Positions 25,114 to 33,546 of a DNA stretch of 64,000 bases are shown one piece after another. How positions within the stretch are numbered: the stretch's first letter is position 1; every line of letters starts with the position of its first letter. Origin of the DNA: Metabacillus indicus LMG 22858 (lineage in GTDB: Bacteria; Bacillota; Bacilli; Bacillales; Bacillaceae); NCBI RefSeq assembly GCF_000708755.2, contig NZ_JGVU02000002.1:434001-498000 (forward strand), read 5' to 3'. The translations under genes and the position numbers were made by a program. Under the pieces are notes generated by a model. The model did not search any database. It was not told the origin of the DNA and was given only the letters and a program-made list of their open reading frames with translations.

Positions 25114-26822
25114 AAGACATTTCTCATATCGTGCGGTTAATGTGGAATGAAAAAAGGGATATATGGCTTACCGTCTTATTGGGCTTCCTTGCAGGTATAA
25201 CGGGTATTGCCTTATTTGCATCTAGCGGCTATTTAATATCAAAAGCCGCTCTGCTGCCGCCTCTTTACACACTGACAGTTATGCTCGCGCTATTGAAGCT
25301 TGCGGGTATTGCGAGAGCACTCAGCAGATATGCAGAGAGACTTGTCTCCCACAGGGCAACCTTTACCATTTTGAAAGATGTGCGCGCCTCCTTTTACGAA
25401 AAACTGGAACCAATGGTCCCGAGGATTTTCAATACGTACCGGAGCGGTGATTTGCTTTCAAGGATTGTCGGAGATGTAGAGAACCTGCAGAACTTTTTCC
25501 TGCGGGTGTTTTATCCGCCGGTTGTCTTTCTGTTTGTCTTTTTAAGCACAATTGCTTTTGTATCGTTTTACTCCGTCCCGATTGCGATGATGCTTTTAGC
25601 GGGTATGGTGCTGACAGGAATGGCGATCCCGGCATACTTTGCTTATCGTCAAAAAAAATGGGATGACTCTGTCCGGGACATGAGAAGCCTGTTCTCATCA
25701 GAAGCGGCTGAATTTTACTATGGGTACAGAGATTTGAAGATCTATGGCCAGACGGCAGAAAAAGAGGAAAAGCTCCGCAGGCTTTCTGATTTGCTTGCAG
25801 ATAAACAGGCGCAATTAGATAACAGGGTGAATCAGACACAATCGATTAACACTGCGATTACGGTCATTATAAACTGCGGAATTTTAGCACTCGGGGCTTA
25901 CCAGGCAGCAGCGGGAGAGCTGAACGGTCTGTATCTTGCTATGCTTGTGATGATTTCACTCAATGTATTTGAGTTTGCTGTTCCGATGGCTGCCTTTCCA
26001 GTTTATTACGAGGAGAGCAGGCGCGCTTCTAAAAGATTGTACTCATTCCCGGAAGAGCCGGTCTTACAGGAAGAAAAGAAGCAGGATGACATCACACAGG
26101 ATGGGTTCTCTATTCACGTAAAGAATGTTCATTATTCTTACGGCGCAGCGGGTTCCGGTCTAAAAGGTGTTACTGTCGCGTTTCCGCAAGGTTCAAAAAC
26201 GGCCGTTGTCGGACCATCCGGTTCCGGAAAATCGACGCTGCTGATGCTGTTAATGAAAATGTACGAACCGGAATCTGGAGAAATTACTTTGAATGAAAAG
26301 CCGCTTGCTGACATCATCAGTGAGAGCCTCTGGGAAGGATGCAATATTGTTCTGCAGGACAATCACTTTTTTTACGGAACCATCCGTGAAAATCTGCTGA
26401 TCGCTGTCAAAGAAGAAGCAGAGGACGCAGATCTGCTTCACGCATTGAAGGAGGCAGGCCTTGAGAACAAGCGGCTTGATGATCTTGTTCTTGAAAAAGG
26501 CGATAACCTGTCAGGCGGTGAAAAACAGAAGCTTGCCATCGCAAGAATCCTGCTGAAGAAAGCGGGTCTGTGGCTGCTTGATGAACCAACAGCTTCAATG
26601 GATCTACTGTCAGAGCAGAGTATTCATAACACATTGTTTGAGCATGCCCGGCATCAAACACTCATTCTCGTCAGTCACCGTCTGACAGGCCTTGAGAAGA
26701 TGGACCAGATCATCGTTATGGATCAGGGGCGCATTCTTGAAAAGGGACCTTATGAAGAACTCATGAGGAGAAAAGGTTATTTTTACGGTTTGAAGCAAAT
26801 TGAACAAGAAGTACTCGTATAA
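25110..26822 (+). CDS. cydC: ABC transporter CydC (cytochrome bd assembly)
   Basis: 570 residues: transmembrane domain (residues 1-300) and ATPase domain with Walker A GPSGSGKST, signature LSGGEKQKLAIARI and Walker B WLLDEPTASMD. Start is the GTG overlapping the cydD stop, 13 nt after AAGGAGG. Open frame extends upstream inside cydD and is not used. The operon ends at a hairpin 6 nt later. Confidence 0.94.
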   Translation: MKDISHIVRLMWNEKRDIWLTVLLGFLAGITGIALFASSGYLISKAALLPPLYTLTVMLALLKLAGIARALSRYAERLVSHRATFTILKDVRASFYEKLEPMVPRIFNTYRSGDLLSRIVGDVENLQNFFLRVFYPPVVFLFVFLSTIAFVSFYSVPIAMMLLAGMVLTGMAIPAYFAYRQKKWDDSVRDMRSLFSSEAAEFYYGYRDLKIYGQTAEKEEKLRRLSDLLADKQAQLDNRVNQTQSINTAITVIINCGILALGAYQAAAGELNGLYLAMLVMISLNVFEFAVPMAAFPVYYEESRRASKRLYSFPEEPVLQEEKKQDDITQDGFSIHVKNVHYSYGAAGSGLKGVTVAFPQGSKTAVVGPSGSGKSTLLMLLMKMYEPESGEITLNEKPLADIISESLWEGCNIVLQDNHFFYGTIRENLLIAVKEEAEDADLLHALKEAGLENKRLDDLVLEKGDNLSGGEKQKLAIARILLKKAGLWLLDEPTASMDLLSEQSIHNTLFEHARHQTLILVSHRLTGLEKMDQIIVMDQGRILEKGPYEELMRRKGYFYGLKQIEQEVLV

Positions 26823-26826
26823 AAGA

Positions 26827-26859
26827 TAAAATCCCTCTCGGTTATGAGAGGGATTTTTT
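26827..26859 (+). terminator. Terminator of the cyd operon
   Basis: AAAATCCCTCTC-GGTTAT-GAGAGGGATTTTTTG. Confidence 0.9.
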
Positions 26860-26864
26860 GCGTC

Positions 26865-27854
26865 CTACTGTCCTTTCGACAGCAGGCTGTCTACATGGAA
26901 CCTCTCTGGCGGCGTTTCAAAACCGACAGAGGTCTGTAAATCAAGTATTTCAAAAGTAACTTCAAAGATTGACGCAGCATCATTTAGCGGGATAGTAAAC
27001 GTTTCAGCACCACTAGAGGCAATAAACAGCTTCTCATCTGATGCCAGTTTAACTCCATCCTGGAAATAAGTGATTTGTGCTTTGAAGGCAACCTGTGATT
27101 GATCGGAAGCAGCAAAGGTGATTTTATCTTTTTGAATCGTTTTTAATTCAGGCCCTGTAAGAATTCTGTCACGGTCAGCCTTTATGCCTGTTTCTTTTTC
27201 AAGATAAGCAATCAGCTTTTTGTTCTCAAGCACATTAGGAAGCTCCTTGTTTTCATGCTGTGTCATTTGATAGAAGGGCTCATTGCTTGATAGAACATCG
27301 CTTTTGCTCGTTTTTCTTCCTGAACCGTACAACAGCACATAGTCATCAGCCATAATTTCCTGCGGATACCACATATGATTTCCATCTGAATAATTCCAAA
27401 AAGCATCCCACCGTACAGGGGCATCTTCAAGACCTCTGAGTTTGCTCCACTCAGAGAAAGGAAAGTGATGGCTTTTTATATAGTGATAGGCAAAATGATG
27501 CCCGTATTCATGTGAGAGAGTATCTCTGTAGGAGGAGGCATCGGTTTGTTTGTCGCCATGATAGAGAGTAATCGTGTCTGTTAACGCGCTAAATCTTCCT
27601 TTTGCCGCTGAACCGTTTAAAGAACCACCTTGAATTCGCACTTCCTGGAGGAGAGAAATTTCTTTTCCGTGTTTATTTTGAATCAATTCTTTATATAGTT
27701 CTTTCAAATTTTCTTCATCCCATTTTTCGCTGTAGCTTACAAACATAATACCCTCCGGAGATTGATAGCTTGCATGATAGTCTGAATCATAAACAAGCGG
27801 GTCAAGGCTTAACAGAATAGGGAGGGATAAGAGCAAAAGCACATACTTCATCAT
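26865..27854 (-). CDS. Secreted putative zinc metallopeptidase
   Basis: 329 residues: a signal peptide or anchor (MMKYVLLLLSLPILLSLDPL) and an extracytoplasmic part with SHEYGHHFAYHY, an HExxHH-like zinc motif, in its first half. A conserved-looking Glu in YPQEIMADDYVLLYG could be a third ligand. The C-terminal 90 residues look like a beta-sandwich. Start 27854 is preferred: GAGAGGAG stands 7 nt upstream of ATGATG. No family name is assigned; peptidase activity is inferred from the motif alone. Confidence 0.7.
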   Translation of the reverse strand: MMKYVLLLLSLPILLSLDPLVYDSDYHASYQSPEGIMFVSYSEKWDEENLKELYKELIQNKHGKEISLLQEVRIQGGSLNGSAAKGRFSALTDTITLYHGDKQTDASSYRDTLSHEYGHHFAYHYIKSHHFPFSEWSKLRGLEDAPVRWDAFWNYSDGNHMWYPQEIMADDYVLLYGSGRKTSKSDVLSSNEPFYQMTQHENKELPNVLENKKLIAYLEKETGIKADRDRILTGPELKTIQKDKITFAASDQSQVAFKAQITYFQDGVKLASDEKLFIASSGAETFTIPLNDAASIFEVTFEILDLQTSVGFETPPERFHVDSLLSKGQ

Positions 27855-28062
27855 TGTGTTCACTCCTCTCTGACATGAGTGTATCACGTTCATTGCGGCC
27901 AGGGGATTTCCAATACTTGTATGTAAAGAAAACCATGATAAATTTCCCAGAAATCTTTATCTGTTTGATAAGAATCTGACACAGCATGTTTATACGGCAT
28001 ACATAATCATCCAGTAAAGTAAAAGTTGTGAATATGAGACATAAGAAGAAGGAGACGATGGA

Positions 28063-28884
28063 ATGATGAAAAAATGGGCAGCCGGAGCGGGAATGGCTAT
28101 CATGTTGCTTGGAGGGCCGCTGCTGCAGCCGACAGCAGCAGATGCTTCAGCAGTAAAAGTTGAAAATGTTGCACACAGGGGTGCGTCTGGCTATGCTCCT
28201 GAAAACACGATTGCAGCTTTTGACAAAGCGGTAGAAATGAAAGCCGACTATATTGAGATTGACGTGCAGCAGTCTAAAGACGGTGAACTTGTCATTATTC
28301 ACGACACTACAGTAGACCGGACGACAGACGGAAGCGGTAAAGTGAAGGATCTTACATACGATGAGCTCAGCAGGCTTGATGCAGGCAGCTGGAGGGGCGA
28401 AGAATTTACCGGAGAAAAAATCCCCACGTTTGATGAAATTCTTGAACGCTACAGAGGCAAAACCGGCATCTTAATTGAGCTCAAAGCACCTGAGCTTTAT
28501 CCGGGAATGGAAGAAAAAGTAGCTGAAGAGCTTCAGGAACGCAACATGGACAAGCCCCAAAATGAAAAGATCATTGTTCAGTCGTTTAACTTTGACTCGA
28601 TGAAAAAGATGGATGCCTTGCTGCCTAAAGTACCAATCGGCGTGCTGACATCATCCATACTTCATACAACTGATACGGCACTGAATGAATTCAGTACATA
28701 TGCAGACTACTTTAACCCAAACTACGGCATCGTTTCGAAGGATTTAGTAGCAAATGTGCATGAAAAAGGCATGAAAATCCAGTCCTGGACCGTTCGTACA
28801 CAGGAAACAGCCGATTTTCTGCTAGAGATGGGTGTAGACGGAATCATTACGGATTATCCTGACTATGTTGATCCAAGAAAGTAA
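28063..28884 (+). CDS. glpQ: Secreted glycerophosphodiester phosphodiesterase
   Basis: 273 residues with a signal peptide (residues 1-30, cleavage probably after the Ala-rich ADASA) and a GDPD TIM barrel: AHRGASGYAPENTIAAF, EIDVQQSKDGELVIIHD, LIELKAP, VQSFNFDSM and WTVRTQETADFLLEMGVDGIITDYPD. It releases glycerol-3-phosphate from deacylated phospholipids or teichoic acid. RBS AAGGAGACG. Which of the Bacillus GDPD paralogues it matches is not certain. Confidence 0.9.
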   Translation: MMKKWAAGAGMAIMLLGGPLLQPTAADASAVKVENVAHRGASGYAPENTIAAFDKAVEMKADYIEIDVQQSKDGELVIIHDTTVDRTTDGSGKVKDLTYDELSRLDAGSWRGEEFTGEKIPTFDEILERYRGKTGILIELKAPELYPGMEEKVAEELQERNMDKPQNEKIIVQSFNFDSMKKMDALLPKVPIGVLTSSILHTTDTALNEFSTYADYFNPNYGIVSKDLVANVHEKGMKIQSWTVRTQETADFLLEMGVDGIITDYPDYVDPRK

Positions 28885-28887
28885 GAA

Positions 28888-28926
28888 GATTAGCCGGCTC
28901 TCTAAAGAAAAGAGGCCGGTTTTTTG
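28888..28926 (+). terminator. Terminator of glpQ
   Basis: AGCCGGCTCTCT ... AAGAGGCCGGTTTTTTG. Confidence 0.75.
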
Positions 28927-28929
28927 CTT

Positions 28930-29500
28930 TAGCAGAAAAAACAGCTGGAAAGGTGTGCAGATTATAAAAACTAATAAAACAGTGTTCTAAATAATCAGTT
29001 TAAATTAACTCTAGCCAAGAGAGATGAAAACCATTAGTTTAAAGGCGTCAGCAAGTTGTAAAAAGCACCAGAAGAAAAAATTCAATCATAAAAACGTTAT
29101 GTAAACTGAGCTGGAATTAAAGAAGAGATACTTGGAATTAGCTCATTAAATAACGTGCATAATCAAGAGCTTAAATCCAACGAAAAAATAACATCAGCTG
29201 AAAATATGCGTAAAACATATTTAAATTGCTTTAATAGAAATATTGCAGTGATCTCCAGAAAGAATCATAAGAATCTATAGAGAATGCGTGCAGCAGATAC
29301 AGTTTGTCAAAAACGTTATTTTTTCTTTTTGTCTCATTCACTTAAGTTTACTTGTTATTTGAGACTGGAAATAACACTTTATATGTAGCTGTCTATAATT
29401 TATATTATGTCTACTGTAAAAAAAGTAAGTGAAGTATTAGTCTTTAGACTCAAACCCTCCTGCCCCATGGGATAATCTTAATCCATGCTAGTTTAATTTT
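28930..29500. other. AT-rich gene-free stretch
   Basis: About 570 bp without a supported frame, ribosome binding site or obvious repeat; many stop codons in all frames. It may be decayed sequence next to the endonuclease gene. Confidence 0.5.
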
Positions 29501-29506
29501 AAATGT

Positions 29507-29545
29507 AAAAAGAGCTGCCTCTAATTTAGATGGTAGCTCTGATCT
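29507..29545 (-). terminator. Terminator of the LAGLIDADG gene
   Basis: AGAGCTACC ... GGCAGCTCT then TTTTTA on the minus strand. Confidence 0.7.
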
Positions 29546-29553
29546 TTTATGCT

Positions 29554-30507
29554 TTATAGTTGATCTTTGAAATTCTTGTCTTTTTTTATCCATCTAGTAT
29601 AAGTTGCTTTGCTTATCCCGCAGAAATTGCAAGCTTCATCAAGTGAGTTTAGTCTTCTGTATGCTTCAATAAATTTTTGTTTTCTGTCTTGTACGGCTTT
29701 TTTGTTCACTTTTAATGGAGCATCGGTTAATTCAGCAGCATCAAGATTTTTGTCTGGGAAAAGATCAAACTTACGTTTAAGGTGAATGTCACTGCAATTG
29801 TAAATGTACTCATAAAATAGTTTGATCGTTTTTCTTCCACTTATATAAAGTCTTACATGTTTATCTTTTTGAACTAAGTAAGGATCAAATCCCACTTTGT
29901 TAAAAACTTCTTTTAATTTCTCCATAAAAGTAAGTGAACCCCCTACAAAACTAACCATATACCCTCTGGAATAGATGTTGCCGTCACCATCGAAATAACC
30001 TCTAATAAAATGCGCCATGTACTCTTCAGGAACGTCAGGAAAATCAATGGTTAATGACTTCTTTGAAGTTACTCCGTGAAGTTCAATTAAATCTTTTTTC
30101 AAGATTTTGCTGTTCAGGTTAAGAAGAAAAACTCCAGTTTTTTCATTTTTATATAGAGGTTGAACTGTCTTAAATTCATTTTTTATTCTTTCAAGTATTT
30201 CGGTTTCTTTTTGTGCGATGATAACGCTTTGTGTTCCCTTTGCAATCGTACCATCAGCCAGTATGAATCCGAGGATATAGGCCATATTAGGTGTCCACAT
30301 TTTAAAATAATCTTCATTTAAACTGTACTTCCTCTTCCAGCTCCCCCTCGGACGCATTTCAACGTCATGTTTTGAAAGAATATTGCGTATGCTGCCTGCT
30401 GTAACACCTGCCAGTTCGGCGATTTCCGAGGTGCTCTTGCCATCTTTGTAAAGCCTGATCACTTCTTCGCTTTCAAGCAAACATTTCCTGTTTTTAGATG
30501 CTGACAC
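29554..30507 (-). CDS. Free-standing LAGLIDADG homing endonuclease with flanking HTH segments
   Basis: 317 residues. Residues 12-52 form a helix-turn-helix (STSEIAELAGVTAGSIRNIL). Residues 75-240 are a two-motif LAGLIDADG core: LGFILADG (79-86, D85) and IRGYFDGDG (168-176, D173/D175), so a monomeric enzyme with both catalytic acids. The C-terminus carries a second HTH-like part (LDEACNFCGISKATYTRWIK). It is not inside an intron or intein that I can see. It is likely a selfish or domesticated endonuclease; its promoter holds a LexA-like operator. Start at ATG 30507; upstream GGAGGC supports it. Confidence 0.88.
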   Translation of the reverse strand: MSASKNRKCLLESEEVIRLYKDGKSTSEIAELAGVTAGSIRNILSKHDVEMRPRGSWKRKYSLNEDYFKMWTPNMAYILGFILADGTIAKGTQSVIIAQKETEILERIKNEFKTVQPLYKNEKTGVFLLNLNSKILKKDLIELHGVTSKKSLTIDFPDVPEEYMAHFIRGYFDGDGNIYSRGYMVSFVGGSLTFMEKLKEVFNKVGFDPYLVQKDKHVRLYISGRKTIKLFYEYIYNCSDIHLKRKFDLFPDKNLDAAELTDAPLKVNKKAVQDRKQKFIEAYRRLNSLDEACNFCGISKATYTRWIKKDKNFKDQL

Positions 30508-30549
30508 GACATAACAGCCTCCAGTACAAATGGTTTTCGGTTCATTCTT

Positions 30550-30579
30550 ATTATACCGAACATTTGTTCTTTGTGTCTA
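30550..30579 (-). promoter_or_regulatory. Promoter with LexA-like operator for the LAGLIDADG gene
   Basis: On the minus strand TAGACA (30574-30579), 18-nt spacer, TATAAT (30550-30555). The spacer contains AGAACAAATGTTCG (30557-30570), matching the LexA consensus at 12 of 14 positions and placed where a repressor would block polymerase. Confidence 0.65.
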
Positions 30580-30603
30580 TTTTTAGCATTTTTCTATGTA
30601 AAC
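30557..30603. repeat. 47-bp direct repeat, left copy
   Basis: Forty of 47 bases are shared with 32589-32635, in the same orientation. Blocks CGAACATTTGTTCT, TTTTTAGCA and TTTTCTAT.TAAAC are nearly identical. Confidence 0.75.
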
Positions 30604-30681
30604 GACAGTTTTTTTATTATGGAAGTCGAACAAAACAGACGTGATTTGGATGCTGTCAAAAAATAATCAAATGAACCGCGA

Positions 30682-30810
30682 TCAGCTTGAGTTAAGCAAT
30701 TGGAGCAAATACGCCATTGTTGGACTCCCTTGTTTGAAATAATGCTCATTAAGATAAGAAATAGCATCAGGAAAATGCGGATTTACACCGATAAGGAAAT
30801 TCCAAATTAA
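30682..30810 (-). pseudogene. Decayed 3' fragment of an unidentified gene
   Basis: An open stretch of about 42 codons without start or ribosome binding site. It reads LIWNFLIGVNPHFPDAISYL, then NEHYFKQGSPTMAYLLQLL and a stop. It looks like the C-terminus of a real protein, truncated at the terminator of the next gene. I cannot name the family. Confidence 0.35.
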
Positions 30811-30856
30811 AAAGCCCAACTTCTCTACAATTCAAAACAGAGAAATTGAGCTTTTC
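30808..30856 (-). terminator. Terminator of the PfpI-like gene
   Basis: AAGCTCAATTTCTCT ... AGAGAAGTTGGGCTTTTT on the minus strand. Confidence 0.75.
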
Positions 30857-30863
30857 ATTACCT

Positions 30864-31496
30864 TCATTTATTTATCGAATTCATTAACTGGAAAAAGTAT
30901 TCAGATTGATGAGTCTTATTTAGGTTATACCAAGACTGCAATGCATCTGGTGTTAATACATCTAATTTTGTCAGTACCTTCATTGCAAATTCCAGAGGAG
31001 CTATTCCTGATGCCGTAACTAAATTCTCATCAGATACCGCAGATCCCAATTCATAGAACTTTTCACCTTTATAGTTAGGACAAATCATTTTAGTATATTC
31101 CAAGTTATTACTTGTATGCTTTCTGGCATCTAAGTATCCCATGTTCGCAAGGCCCTCAACTGCACCGCAAATTGCAGCAACAATCGTTCCAAGCTTTAAA
31201 GCTACTCCAACTCTTTCCAAGATTGGCTGATGTATATCTTCACTCCAAGTAGTTCCTCCAGGCAAGATTAAAAGGTCATTACCCTCGAGTGTACATTCAT
31301 CAAGGGAGATATCTGGTTTTATGCTCATTCCTCCCATTGTAGTAATCATTTCTTTATTAGCCCCTACTGTCATTATTTTTAAAGGTGCTGCATCTTTTTT
31401 GAAATATCTTCCTGAGTTTAATTCAGCGATTAAATAGCCATATTCCCAGTCCGACATGGTATTAAATACATAGAGAAAAGCTCTTTTTGTTTGCAT
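30864..31496 (-). CDS. DJ-1/PfpI family protein
   Basis: About 210 residues of the class I glutamine-amidotransferase-like DJ-1/PfpI fold: LLILPGGTTWSEDIHQP and nucleophile elbow VAAICGAVEGLANMG with the reactive Cys. There is a helical tail with many aromatics. It resembles YoaZ-like and transcriptional-regulator-associated PfpI proteins. Function (protease, hydratase or deglycase) cannot be fixed. Start 31496 has GGAG 9 nt upstream. It lies downstream of the broken WYL regulator on the same strand, a common pairing in which the regulator controls the enzyme. Confidence 0.85.
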   Translation of the reverse strand: MQTKRAFLYVFNTMSDWEYGYLIAELNSGRYFKKDAAPLKIMTVGANKEMITTMGGMSIKPDISLDECTLEGNDLLILPGGTTWSEDIHQPILERVGVALKLGTIVAAICGAVEGLANMGYLDARKHTSNNLEYTKMICPNYKGEKFYELGSAVSDENLVTASGIAPLEFAMKVLTKLDVLTPDALQSWYNLNKTHQSEYFFQLMNSINK

Positions 31497-31538
31497 TGAA
31501 TAACACTCCAATCACAGTTGATAGTGCCAGTATAAAAT

Positions 31539-31569
31539 AACTTCCCTGACAGGTAGCGTCAGGGAAGTT
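31539..31569 (-). terminator. Terminator of the WYL regulator
   Basis: AACTTCCCTGAC-GCTACCT-GTCAGGGAAGTT, a perfect 12-bp stem, then ATTTTAT. This means the PfpI-like gene is not simply read through from the regulator. Confidence 0.8.
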
Positions 31570-31570
31570 A

Positions 31571-32534
31571 TTAAACTTGATGAAATTCGATTAATTCCGT
31601 CAGAACTTCAATCAGTCTTTCCTTAAGACTCCTTGGCTCTATAACTTGAATTGATTTATTGTACGGTAAAAGTAAATAAGGTACATATGTATGGAGCACA
31701 TCTTTTTCAAGAAGAAAGACGGCTTGATTGGAAGTCCGTTCTTGTAAATAATGCTCTAAAAACCAATGCTGGCAAATATCAGCCAATACACTTTTTTTCC
31801 CTCTAATAACCAAGGAAATGATTTCTTCCTTACCTTCTATCGTTGGAAGAAGGCCTTTTGTGAAAACGTCCCGTGCTGAAAAATTTTCTGGCTGGTTAAA
31901 TTTATTTTCGGACAGCATTAGACTTTCCATTCGATCTACTCTAAAACTGCGTAGATCATTTCTAAGATGACAGAATCCAATCACATACCATTTAGTATTC
32001 CAATAAATCATTTTGTACGGATCGATCAATCGATCATTTAATTGCTTTTCGCCACTTTTACAATAAAGAAATGTTACTGAGTACCCGTCAGCTATGGCCT
32101 GCTGCAGCTCCTTCAAAAAAGGTTCCATAGAGTGTGAACTTAATCGATTTATTACTTCTAGACTAGTTACATGCTGGTTTATCTTTGTTTCCTGCTCTTG
32201 ATTTGAGTATTTCCTTAGTTTTGAAATGGCCCTATGTAGTGCCTCACCACCATAATATCCGGCTTCGTCTGCAAAAACACTAGCGTGAAAGAGTGATGTT
32301 TGTTCCTCAGAATCAAAAAAAAAGAGGAGCCTCAATAAAGTTGTTTAATAAAGTGTACCCACCGTTATGTCCTGGTTCTGAAATGACAGGTACGCCACTT
32401 GTTGAAATGGTATCCATATAACGATACACAGTCCTTATATTCATCTCTAACTTTTCTGAAATTTCTTTTGCAGTCACTTTTTTACCTGAGCGAAGCATCC
32501 ATAGAATGGCTAACATATTGTCAGTTTTAGGCAT
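31571..32534 (-). pseudogene. YafY-type WYL-domain transcriptional regulator, frameshifted
   Basis: The N-terminal part (32313-32534) is a DeoR/HTH_11 winged helix (MLAILWMLRSGKKVTAKEIS, NIRTVYRYMDTIS, GGYTLL). The C-terminal part (31571-32335) is the WYL ligand domain (VTFLYCKSG, RLIDPYKMIYWNTKWYVIG, LRSFRVDRM). They are one family protein split at a run of nine T (plus strand A9, 32315-32323). With eight T the frame reads IEAPLFFDSEEQTSL without a break. It is either an inactivated gene, a slippage-prone (phase-variable) one, or a sequencing error. Confidence 0.8.
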
Positions 32535-32588
32535 GTGATTCCACCTCTATATGAAATTTTTTTCAATTATCGGTTCTTTTTAACAAAA

Positions 32589-32635
32589 CGAACATTTGTT
32601 CTTACATTCTGTTTTTAGCACTTTTCTATCTAAAC
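32589..32635. repeat. 47-bp direct repeat, right copy
   Basis: Second copy of the repeat at 30557-30603; the LexA-like core CGAACATTTGTTCT is retained exactly, but the -10 TATAAT is not. Confidence 0.75.
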
Positions 32636-32637
32636 AC

Positions 32638-32662
32638 AAGAAAAAAGCCCCTTCCAGGAGCT
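32638..32662 (-). terminator. Terminator of the nucleotidyltransferase gene
   Basis: GAGCTCC-TGGAA-GGGGCTTTTTTC on the minus strand. Confidence 0.7.
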
Positions 32663-32664
32663 CT

Positions 32665-33453
32665 TTATCTCTTATCCCAAACCTCTTTCAGCATATCCCT
32701 GAAAAGTTCATTCAATTGGGGAGTTGGATCCTTCTTTACTGTTCTCCATTGCTCTGCAGCATGCTTCAGCCGGTTTATTTCTGCATCAAGGAACGAATTG
32801 ATCACATCTATTCTAGGTTCTTTATCAAGTTCGTCTCCTTTTATTTTTCTTGCAAGCAGGATGAGTATCTCCTGCTTAAGCGGACCTTCAGGCAGCAATT
32901 CAAGTAGAGTCTGGAATTTTATCGGCGGAAATTCATTCTTTTCTTCAATCCATTTGGCTGCAAGCACCGGGCGAAGCACATAAAAGTATTTTTTGATTTT
33001 AACGGTGCTTCCCTGCAAATAATCCCTGTAGTTCCCGCTTGCCATATTCAAATAATGATACATCGCAGACTGCGGGGTAAAAACGCTGTCCTGTATCTCA
33101 GCCATCCGCTCAAGGGCTGTATAGGCACGATAGTAGATAATCGGCGACTTCATCCATTCCATGAGCGGCGGATTGGATTTTCTGAATAGCTTCAGCGCTT
33201 TTGTCAGATCCCAGCCAGACACATCAAGAAGATCATTGATAGGTCTTTCAATCACGTCACGGTTTGAACCGACTCCGACCGGATCAATGCTTAAATAATG
33301 CTCGGGCTTGTGTATGTAGAGAAAACGTACGTCATAATCACTGTCCTTTGAAGGGAATCCCCATGCTCTGCTGCCTGATTCACAGGCATAGAGGACTTTA
33401 ACATCATTTGTTTCCTCTATATCAAGTAAAACCTCAAGAATTTGTTCTCTCAT
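32665..33453 (-). CDS. YcgL/RlaP-family nucleotidyltransferase
   Basis: 262 residues of the DNA-polymerase-beta superfamily: nucleotide-binding and metal-binding motif CESGSRAWGFPSKDSDYDVRFLY, then YPIND-type loop (ERPINDLLDVSGWDL) and a helical C-terminal half. It matches YcgL of B. subtilis and the RNA-ligase-associated RlaP family. No RNA ligase is adjacent. Substrate unknown. AAGGAGAAAC precedes the ATG; flanked by a terminator downstream. Confidence 0.88.
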   Translation of the reverse strand: MREQILEVLLDIEETNDVKVLYACESGSRAWGFPSKDSDYDVRFLYIHKPEHYLSIDPVGVGSNRDVIERPINDLLDVSGWDLTKALKLFRKSNPPLMEWMKSPIIYYRAYTALERMAEIQDSVFTPQSAMYHYLNMASGNYRDYLQGSTVKIKKYFYVLRPVLAAKWIEEKNEFPPIKFQTLLELLPEGPLKQEILILLARKIKGDELDKEPRIDVINSFLDAEINRLKHAAEQWRTVKKDPTPQLNELFRDMLKEVWDKR

Positions 33454-33513
33454 TGCTGTTTCTCCTTATGTGTTTGTTAATAGTATACACCTTAAAAGGA
33501 AAGAGATGGAAAC

Positions 33514-33543
33514 AAAAAAAGCCGCAGCAGCAGCTTTTTACAC
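33514..33543 (-). terminator. Weak terminator of the SRPBCC gene
   Basis: AAAAAGCTGCTGCTGCGGCTTTTTTTG on the minus strand. Confidence 0.5.
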
Positions 33544-33546
33544 TGT

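Noticed and set aside
28930-29500. Non-coding RNA or prophage remnant in the AT-rich gap
   Set aside because: No promoter-terminator pair, conserved motif or phage-like gene could be supported.
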